A stretch of 64,000 nt of DNA, from assembly GCA_000697665.1 (NCBI GenBank), contig KL197787.1:8067-72066 (forward strand), given 5' to 3'. This document shows, piece by piece, positions 56,309 through 64,000 of this stretch (within the stretch, counting starts at the first letter, position 1; the number at the start of each line of letters is the position of its first letter). The DNA comes from Jaapia argillacea MUCL 33604. Lineage: Eukaryota; Basidiomycota; Agaricomycetes; Jaapiales; Jaapiaceae. The notes beneath the pieces are model-generated. The model ran no database searches. It saw only the letters and a list, made by a program, of their open reading frames with translations, and had not been told where the DNA came from. Made by a program: the position numbers and the translations under genes.

Positions 56309-58607
56309 CTATCCAGATCCTTTCTTCCTCAATTCGAGGAAGAAAGCAGTCACTTCTGACATTGGCGGTCGAAGGGTTGGCGTGGAGTTCCAACACATTT
56401 CTAGCATATTCCAGAACGCCTCTGCCGCAATATCCCGGATGAGACAATGAGCTCCTCTAGCAGGCTTGACCCCTCGCATAATATCAAAAATGATTGCGTG
56501 ATCCTTCGTCCGGTTAGGATACGGTACTTGGTCAGTCGCAATCTGTCCAACCAACAGAGTTAGTCATGCCGTTCACGAAGATATACAAACAGAAACATGC
56601 TTCAAGACAAACCGACCCGAACGCGTAAACGTCGCTGTGTGTTGTGATGGGAGGCGGAACGTCCTCATCTTCGATGAGTGCAAGGACGATCTCAGGTGCC
56701 ATCCACCGCGTTGAACCTCCAAAGAACGAGGTGGCGATATGATGCGACTCGCAGAAGTCTTCCATCACCTTTGACAGGCCAAAATCAGTGATGAGAGCTT
56801 TACCATCGTTATCGATCAGGATGTTGCACTATCTTGGCGTTAATAATGAACCCGTGAATGATGATCGAAACACATACGCCTTTCAAATCTCCGTGGACTA
56901 CAATGGGCTTGAAGCTGTGGAGATATTGGACCCCGGACGCTATTTCGACGACCTATTCATCTTTCGAATGAGACACGAAAGGCAGATGTCGATCCGCTTA
57001 CCAGCTTCATTCGATCGGCATCCGGGCAAACATCTTTCAAGTAGTCGATTACCGTCCCATTGTTACACCATGGAGATACCATGGCGATAGTGTTGGACTT
57101 CTGGACGACCCCATAAAACTGAAGGATATTTGGGTGTCGGAGCCGGTGCCACGCCAAAATCTCGTCTTTGAGTCGCTGGTTTTCAAGGTGAGAATTAGTC
57201 ACAGAAGAATGATTTTGAAAGAGACCCAATCATACTGTCAGGAGCTTCTCTTTAATTCCTTTGACCATGATCTGACGGAGTACTTTCAGAGCCACCTTGA
57301 AGTTATTGAAGTATCGTCAGGCAACACCCTCCAGAAAGATATCACTGTCGCGTACTGGCCGAGTCTGATGTCGGACACGATCGATCCATTCTCCCTTCCA
57401 TATATCCGCAAATGAACCAAACGCGAATGGTGAATCGCCGTCATATACAATGTCATCAGTGAGATCAGTGACCTTTATGGACTCCCGAACGATGAGGGTC
57501 TTCTTGAGGCTCTCTTGGATCATCTTGGTTCGACATTGCGTCTTAAACAGATTGCAGTCCCAGCTTCTAGCCGCCGAGTGGTCGCTTCCCAGGAGTGACG
57601 CGGCCTCGATTGCAGATCGTAGGGATGAGAAGTAAACACGGCGAGGGGAAGATTCCAGGATGGCAGCATTTCGGAGATGCACATCCAAGCGGGATTCGAT
57701 ATCGCAGTCGACAAGGGAGGACCTGGGTTTCAGGACGTTGTCTTGATCCTCCTCAGCATTTGTCAGCAGGTAGAGAGTTACAGTGGATTTGAGAGGGAAG
57801 AATAGATGGCAAATGCCCTGGCTGCGATGTGTGGGTCAAATTAAGCGCCGATCAAGGTAAAATACTCACGAATTGTGATCGAGTTCCTCGCCCAGTACGC
57901 CCAAGCCCTTATCAGGTAGTAGATACTGATGTCCATCGGAAGACTTTCCGAAGCAAATTTCTGCGTGGTACAAAGACCAGCAACTGTCGTATACGTCTTG
58001 GTACAATCCTTCTTTCATCGGCACATATCCAGGCTTGTGACGTAGAAACGCCTCGAAGCTTCCAAGAATCGCGCGGCGTCGGACACGCTGGAAGGGGCGA
58101 TATTCCACCCAGTGACCCGACCAAGCTCTCGTCTTTTGCCCCAACTTGTGGAAAGTTTCAGCGTATTTGTCGCTGTTACGGTACCGGAGAAAGATGAAGT
58201 ACTTGCGCAAGCTGTGCAGATCATCGTCCGAAATCGGCAGTCTCGTCCTAGTTTCGACCCCTCCCACGACGCTTATCAACTGATCTAGGATGCCCTCAAC
58301 TTCCTGCTCGAGACTCCAGAATGCGTCCTCTGCCCGGGAGAGGGCGCTGCGGCAATGATGGTCGAGCACTCCGTTATCGTAGATATGGAAGATCCCACGT
58401 TTGCGCTGAGGGATTCGGCGAGCTTCTGCGAGCACTCCTTGACTGGTGTCGTAGATGTGAAGTCGACAATTATCCAGCGTGTCCTGACTGGAAAAACGCC
58501 GTCAGTTAACATAGGAAGTGTCTTTCGTGTGGGACTTACGGATCCGATAACCAGAACCTCAATATGAACTCAGGGAGATGGGGAGAGATGTCCAAAGTTT
58601 CCATCAT
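56309..58607 (-). CDS. DUF4238-kinase fusion protein (TKL type)
   Basis: Eight exons (58607-58540, 58487-57870, 57821-57377, 57295-57236, 57175-57002, 56952-56878, 56828-56601, 56542-56309) join in phase to 633 aa. Residues 1-about 320 look like DUF4238: HLPEFILRFWLSDP at the start, LHSLRKYFIFLRYRNSDKYA, YQDVYDSCWSLYHAEICFGK, and ICHLFFPLKSTVTLYLLTN near its end. The kinase follows in the same exon: FAFGSFADIWKGEW, VALKVL (K381), HGDLKG (D477), ITDFGLSK (D495), GSTRWMAPEIV and HSDVYAFGSVCLE. All catalytic residues are present. The shared exon 57821-57377 encodes both the DUF4238 tail and the kinase glycine loop, so the fusion does not rest on a guessed intron. The intron after CLE uses a GC donor. 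The substrate is unknown. Confidence 0.8.
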
Positions 58608-58907
58608 GAAGCTGCTCGACCCATCCGATCAACGGCCGAGTGTCAAAATGACAGAGGGATGGAGCACAGTGTGGATTTGCAGGAATCGTGAGGTCAAGTC
58701 TGGCAGGGGTAAGGATGTCGACGAGGCGGCGTTCATCCCACTCCAACACGAGAAATCCATGATGTCAGGCGCACAGCTTTTCAGCGCTAAGGACTGAAAT
58801 GGTGGAGAGCTTGGATGGTCTGCGAGGTCTCCCAATCAAGTCCAGTGTGGACCGTGTTTTCTCCGACCGCGCCATCCAATCCATCCGCCATTCGGCGCGT
58901 CGTCGAG

Positions 58908-60026
58908 ATGAACGATCCTCATTTGAGAACGTCCAAATACTTCACACCCGTGCTCGCTTCTCGATTCTTCTCTTCCCCGACATTCTCTCCCCTTCACTCG
59001 CCGGCATCTCGACCCGCCAAGAAGCGACGACGAACACTTGCCGCATTGCTTTCAGATGTCAACTCCGACGCCTCCATCCTGACGACCGGCAGGGAACATG
59101 GTTACATTGACACAACTCCGTACCACTGCTCAGGTTTTGAGACCTTCGCCGATGACTTTCTGGAGCATTACGATGATCTGTCAATGGCAAAGCCCATTCT
59201 CATTCAAGGTCAGTTCAGCATTGCCGCCTTATGCTGCCCATCCCGACCACTCTACACAGAGCATATTGGACGAGACCCGTGGAAGCTCGTCGTTGCCGTT
59301 ATGTTCCTGAACAAGACATCTGGGAAGTCCTCGATCCCCATCTTTTGGGAGTTGTTGAAACGATGGCCGACCGCGGAGGCTTTGAGTCGAGGTGTGCACA
59401 GATTACTGTCGATGTCCTACGTGTTGACAATTGGCGCACTCTTCAGCTGAGCTTTCTGAAGTGACTGACCTATTACATCCACTGGGGTTGCAGAACACCC
59501 GAGCCTCCCGTCTCATTGCGTTGTCAACCGTCTACCTACGGGATCCCCCTCATCCTGACCGACTCCGGAACTCGAAGGTTCAAGTCTTGATGTATGCCGA
59601 CCATCTGCGAGAGAAGCTACACCGAGAAACATTGAAGAAAATGAAAGGCACTGTCCAATATCCACGTACTCGTCGTTCCGGACACCGTCGTGAACGCTAC
59701 CCACCTACCCCTATTTCCCACCTCCCAGGAACTGGGCCTTATGCGCTTGACTCGTACCGCATCTTCTGTATGGACTGCGACGAGTGGAAGAGGGTGATGC
59801 CAGCTGATAAGGAACTCATCAAATACTTGGTCAGTTGATTCAGTAAGAAGCGTAAGAGTTGTCGTCTCATCGTGTCTTTTAGAAGTGGAAGTGGGCTGTG
59901 ACAGACTTGAAAGTATGGGATCCTATCCTTGGTGTTGTGGGAGACATCTCCATTGCTCAGATGGCAACCTTGATCACTGAATTGTCTGACTTGCGAGGGT
60001 GCCATGGGGTGTTACCATCTTGTTAG
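58908..60026 (+). CDS. MBD4-type HhH-GPD DNA glycosylase
   Basis: It removes T or U from G:T/G:U mispairs, starting base-excision repair at deaminated (methyl)cytosines. Exons 58908-59208, 59260-59391, 59447-59829 and 59883-60026 join in phase to about 319 aa. The N-terminus is basic and unstructured (SPASRPAKKRRRTLAALL). The fold is visible as RDPWKLVVAVMFLNKTSGKS, FWELLKRWPTAEALSR, LLHPLGLQNTRASRLI, then the hairpin and catalytic block ISHLPGTGPYALDSYRIFC, whose Asp matches the MBD4 catalytic Asp. DCDEWKRVMPADKELIKYL and KWKWAV follow. No methyl-CpG-binding domain is present, as usual in fungi. The tail after KWKWAV is longer than usual and may hold a missed intron. Confidence 0.9.
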
Positions 60027-60735
60027 GTGAAGGGATTCTTCTCAATGCTTTGGCAGTGCAATCTGCTTAGGCTGCTATTTCTCTTATATGATCCATGTTG
60101 CCCACTTTGAATCTATTTGCCCATCTCCATCCTTGGCTGTTGTGGTACATGTTAAGATTGTTACTTCAACGAAGTATATGATGAAAGACTTTGATACTTC
60201 TCTGATGGTATCTAGGCTACAGCCCCAGAAGTAACATGATGAGAGGATGGGGATCTATCAGAGGTTTCCAGATGATTGATCAGACAGTGATCAAGTTGAG
60301 ATGATGCAAATAAAGATAACATCAGGAAAAAAGGTTTGGAGTGCTTCTCGCTCCAGACCACTTCTATAGTTAGATTGTTCTAAATTACCTGAATTATGAA
60401 CTTCTGAGGCACCTAGAGCATTCCAGACTTTCCAGACCTGTAGCAACCAAACTCTAGAGGCGTCTAGAATCCTCATTTCCAAGGAATCTTTCTAGCTAAT
60501 GCTATAATAGTCACTGGTGGCATGCCAATTCTTTGGTGTGAAGTTCTAGTAGCTTTAGATTGAAGCAAGTAGCTCCATAGTGTTCATAGTTCCTAGGCGT
60601 AACAATAGGTCCATTACAAGTTGAAAGTCAAGTAATACACATGATCTCAAGGAACATTTGATGAGATTAGATATTGACATCTGTATCATCAACAAGTGCA
60701 AGGGCTAGCTATTACAGTGTACAAACACTATTCAA
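60027..60735. other. AT-rich spacer
   Basis: No gene is seen. CCAGA/TCTAGA-type words recur (for example CCAGACTTTCCAGACC near 60421-60439), without a clear unit. Confidence 0.35.
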
Positions 60736-61035
60736 ATAAGGGAGAAGGAAAGAGGGAGGGAGGGCGAAGGAAATGAGAAGGGAGAAGTGAGGTGGAGGGG
60801 AGAAGAGAGATGGATGAAAGAGAAGAGAAAGAGAGAAGGTTGAGAGGAAGAGAGTTGGAGACAGAAAGAGAAGGAAGAAGGAAAAGAAAGGAGAAAGAAG
60901 AGGAATGGAGAAGAAATGGGAGAAGGCAGGAGGGGGAAGGGAAAAGGAAGGGAGAATGGAGAGGAAGGAAGAAGAAAGAGGAAAGGGGAAGGGAGGAGGG
61001 AAGGGAGAAGGAGAAGGGAGGAGAGAAGGGGGAGG
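60736..61035. repeat. Purine-rich low-complexity tract
   Basis: About 300 bases almost wholly of G and A on the plus strand, built on irregular GGGAGAAGGA units. It runs into the assembly gap and resumes on the other side. Open frames read through it are artefacts of composition. Confidence 0.85.
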
Positions 61036-61664
61036 NNNNNNNNNNNNNNNNNNNNNNNNNNNNNNNNNNNNNNNNNNNNNNNNNNNNNNNNNNNNNNNNN
61101 NNNNNNNNNNNNNNNNNNNNNNNNNNNNNNNNNNNNNNNNNNNNNNNNNNNNNNNNNNNNNNNNNNNNNNNNNNNNNNNNNNNNNNNNNNNNNNNNNNNN
61201 NNNNNNNNNNNNNNNNNNNNNNNNNNNNNNNNNNNNNNNNNNNNNNNNNNNNNNNNNNNNNNNNNNNNNNNNNNNNNNNNNNNNNNNNNNNNNNNNNNNN
61301 NNNNNNNNNNNNNNNNNNNNNNNNNNNNNNNNNNNNNNNNNNNNNNNNNNNNNNNNNNNNNNNNNNNNNNNNNNNNNNNNNNNNNNNNNNNNNNNNNNNN
61401 NNNNNNNNNNNNNNNNNNNNNNNNNNNNNNNNNNNNNNNNNNNNNNNNNNNNNNNNNNNNNNNNNNNNNNNNNNNNNNNNNNNNNNNNNNNNNNNNNNNN
61501 NNNNNNNNNNNNNNNNNNNNNNNNNNNNNNNNNNNNNNNNNNNNNNNNNNNNNNNNNNNNNNNNNNNNNNNNNNNNNNNNNNNNNNNNNNNNNNNNNNNN
61601 NNNNNNNNNNNNNNNNNNNNNNNNNNNNNNNNNNNNNNNNNNNNNNNNNNNNNNNNNNNNNNNN
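61036..61664. other. Assembly gap (629 N)
   Basis: Unknown bases. Both flanks are purine-rich repeats, so the gap probably reflects a repeat that could not be assembled. Confidence 0.98.
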
Positions 61665-61694
61665 GGGAGAGGAAGGGAGAAGGGAGAAGGGGGG
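61665..61694. repeat. Purine-rich tract, right flank of gap
   Basis: The same GGGAGAAGG-type units as on the left side, about 30 bases, ending before a non-repetitive segment. Confidence 0.75.
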
Positions 61695-64000
61695 GTTGAA
61701 GATCAGAGTTGAAGAGGTAGTAACAGTGAAAATGGGCAAATGAAGGTAAAGGAGCAGTGTGACTCATGGGGCAAGGGGGGCAATCAACAGAGGGGATCCA
61801 GTGCATCAAAATGATCCAAGATTTAAGGGAATACGAACCACAGATCCTGAGATACCTCCAAGTCTCTCCCAAAACACAAAAACATCGATATCTCCACCAA
61901 TTCCCAACCAAATCCCAAGACCCAGGTATCGTTACGAGCGGACAGAGGAGGCGATTACGATGGCGTTGAACGTTTTTGAAGTGCTGGCGAAGTGCGTGAA
62001 ACATCGGGCAAAAACTTCGAAAAGATGGAGGGGACTGACCTAAGTTGAATCAAAGGCCCTGGTGCTTATCAGAGCTACGAGGCACAGTTCAGAGGAGTTG
62101 TATTGTTCCAGTAAATGCAGCAAGCAGATAAGAGGTAGCCCTGGTAGATAGCCTGAGTGTTCATGGTGTTGTTGACAGTAAGGATTGGGATGAGTGTGGC
62201 AAGCCTGAGTGCAAAGACGAGACACGAAGTCTGGAAAGTCCACGGTCCGTGGTTCCTTGCCGCTACTGAATCAGTAGCGGCACGGAAACAAGGCCCGCGC
62301 TTTCCAAATGCACGCAACATTTGTAAAGTCTGACTTCCCAGTGTTGACATGCGTCCACTTGTTCACTCTGTAGGGCTCTTTCTCACTTGACAGAAGACAC
62401 TAGGCTCTCTCGCCCTCATGCTCTGTTCTCCATTCTTGCTCGCTTGCTCTCTCATTTGGGTGCTCGCCCTCATTTTCATTCACTCTTGTTCGCTCCCCAT
62501 TGTGCATGCCAACACTTGACATTTCCAGCATCTGGGCTGGTGCTTCTGTGTTGTGGATTGCTAGAATCAACCCTTGGTAAGTAATGTCCTTCCTCCTGCT
62601 ACTGTCTAAGCTCAATTTCATCCTGCGGCAACACTCTTTGACAAGCAAACTGACTGTGCTCGCCAACAAACACCCACAGCAAAGACTACACATGGCACCC
62701 TCCAATAACAGCAACCACATCCCTGAACAACGACAACAACGGCGCTGTCACTGTGTGTTGACTCGACAACTCAACAATTGTCATGTGTTCTGGTGAACAC
62801 TTAGAATTGTGGGGTCATAGTCGCAGAGGTCTTATCAGGGTGAGTCTCTCTTTCTCGTAACTACTCCTCAAACCTGAGCTCCTTGCTGACACTGTTGCAG
62901 GCCTGTTTTCTACTGTATCAAGTACCCTCCTTCCCGTTTCCATTTCCTCTCAGCACACAAGCTCCACACAACATCGTCGTCAACCCTCGTCCCTCTCAAC
63001 TCCCTCACCAGTGACTTCTCATCACCGACACTCCTTTGCACTGATGTTCCTTTGTGTTGAGCTTCGTGCTGCACTGGACGTTCACTTTCTGGAGGGACAC
63101 ACATACTCTTTGGGTTTTGAGGGATCTTTACAGAGTCCTCTGGAAGTTGCTGTGAATGTAGATCGCTGGGGGCCCATGGATTTGTCAAGTCTACTCTTGG
63201 TAAGCAATATCCTCCTCCTGCCGGCTCTCATTGATGAGCAGTTTGTCTTGCAGGATTTGCGTTCAATATATGAAGGTATTGGAGGGCTGGAAGGGTGTAA
63301 GAATGAGGTTACAGCCTTATAGTAAGTTCAAAGCATCCTTTCTGGATGTATTTTCGGCTTATTCACTTTCTCTGCTCTTTAGATCTTTCTATCTGCCCAA
63401 CAACTCCAAGCCCACCTCCATCAACAACTCTGGCATGAACACATGCTGCACTCCTACCCCTATCTGCAAACTCTTTTGCATTCTGCTATTTAGTTCTCCT
63501 GTAGTAGCCTTTGTTTAACGAACTATCTTTGTAAAGTAATAGCTAGATACATTTGATTCAAATACATTTTTGAAGCTTCTATACCTGTCTATGCTGGCTA
63601 TAAGAGAAAAAATCGGCACCTACTGCTATAGAACAACTGCCAGAAATATCTTTACTATAGAAGTCTTCTAAGATTCCAGGGCAGCTATAAGATTTTCTTC
63701 TCAGATAATGGCACTATTATAGCATTTTTTAAGGGGGACCCTTGGTATAACAACTTTAAGTTCTATTACATCTAGATACGAGTGTCTAGGCACTCTGAGT
63801 TCCAAATTGACAAAGTGAACAAGATGGGGAATACTAGCAAATACAGGGAAGTATTTATACTAAGGTGAAGCACAGTCCGTAGTCCATAGTCCAGATGAAA
63901 AAGACAGTAGTAAGAATGGGTAGAAGTGAGTCAGAAAGATAGGAGTCTGTAGTTAGGGGTTAGGGGTCCATAGTCCGTAGTCCACAGTCGATGGTCTGGA
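61695..64000. other. Gene-poor terminal 2.3 kb
   Basis: No gene could be supported. At 62390-62510 short CTCGCCCTCATT / TTGCTCGCTTGCTCTC units recur imperfectly. 63520-63850 is AT-rich. Some open stretches (for example 63011-63322 on +) have no splice or family support. Confidence 0.35.
63860..64000. repeat. Short AGTCC-type tandem words at the window end
   Basis: CAGTCCGTAGTCCATAGTCC near 63870 and GTCCATAGTCCGTAGTCCAC near 63967 are variants of a 9-10-base unit. A short TTAGGGGTTAGGGG lies between them. The repeat may continue beyond the window. Confidence 0.55.

Noticed and set aside
60712-62004. Very long open frames on both strands across 60.7-62.0 kb
   Set aside because: They run through 629 unknown bases and a purine-only tract, so openness is an artefact.
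62374-63520. Possible genes in the last 1.5 kb
   Set aside because: Short frames on both strands, low-complexity sequence and no consistent splice pattern.
1-64000. CRISPR arrays, rRNA genes or bacterial operons
   Set aside because: No regularly spaced repeats, no rRNA motifs, and genes are intron-rich eukaryotic ones.

Overview
The window looks like nuclear DNA of a basidiomycete fungus, most likely an agaricomycete. Genes are dense and carry many very short introns (about 49-60 nt, GT-AG with a few apparent GC-AG). The gene content is agaricomycete-like: expanded tyrosine-kinase-like (TKL) kinases, a secreted-protein family with a Kex2-type site, a Zn2Cys6 factor and a chromodomain Ty3/Gypsy element. 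I assembled gene models by hand from reading frames, splice signals and phase. Where I give exons, the phases close; unresolved junctions are stated.

Layout. 1-9.5 kb: a partial unknown gene, a repeat-bearing spacer, a DUF218 protein, nicotinamide riboside kinase (with a 12-nt exon), a small unknown gene, and a 14-exon gene encoding a helical N-terminus, a pseudokinase domain and an intact kinase domain in one chain. 10-24.7 kb: five paralogous coiled-coil genes of unknown function (one on +, four on -, one decayed). Among them lie an eight-span membrane protein, a gene whose intron seems to hold tRNA-Ser(AGA), and a 2.1 kb Mutator-like non-autonomous element with a 9-bp target duplication. 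24.9-41.4 kb: ATG5, initiator tRNA-Met, an unknown membrane-type gene, a Zn2Cys6 regulator whose C-terminus looks cut short, an SLC35C2-like transporter, a gene-poor 2.8 kb, MED31 and UCH37 sharing a 195-bp promoter, an aldo-keto reductase and an amino-acid permease. 41.7-48.9 kb: a Ty3/Gypsy chromovirus-type element in minus orientation with 269-bp LTRs and a 5-bp duplication. 51-60 kb: a secreted protein with an in-frame stop, a ManC-type GDP-mannose pyrophosphorylase with a coiled-coil extension, a PAXX/XRCC4-like end-joining candidate, a DUF4238-kinase fusion and an MBD4-type DNA glycosylase. 60-64 kb: gene-poor DNA with a purine-rich tract around a 629-base assembly gap.

Most housekeeping genes act in unrelated pathways (NAD salvage, autophagy, Mediator, proteasome deubiquitination, sugar-nucleotide supply, DNA repair). 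The best candidates for something undescribed are the pseudokinase-kinase tandem with its helical N-terminus, the DUF4238-kinase fusion, and the coiled-coil family whose four intact members all keep a 17-nt microexon.
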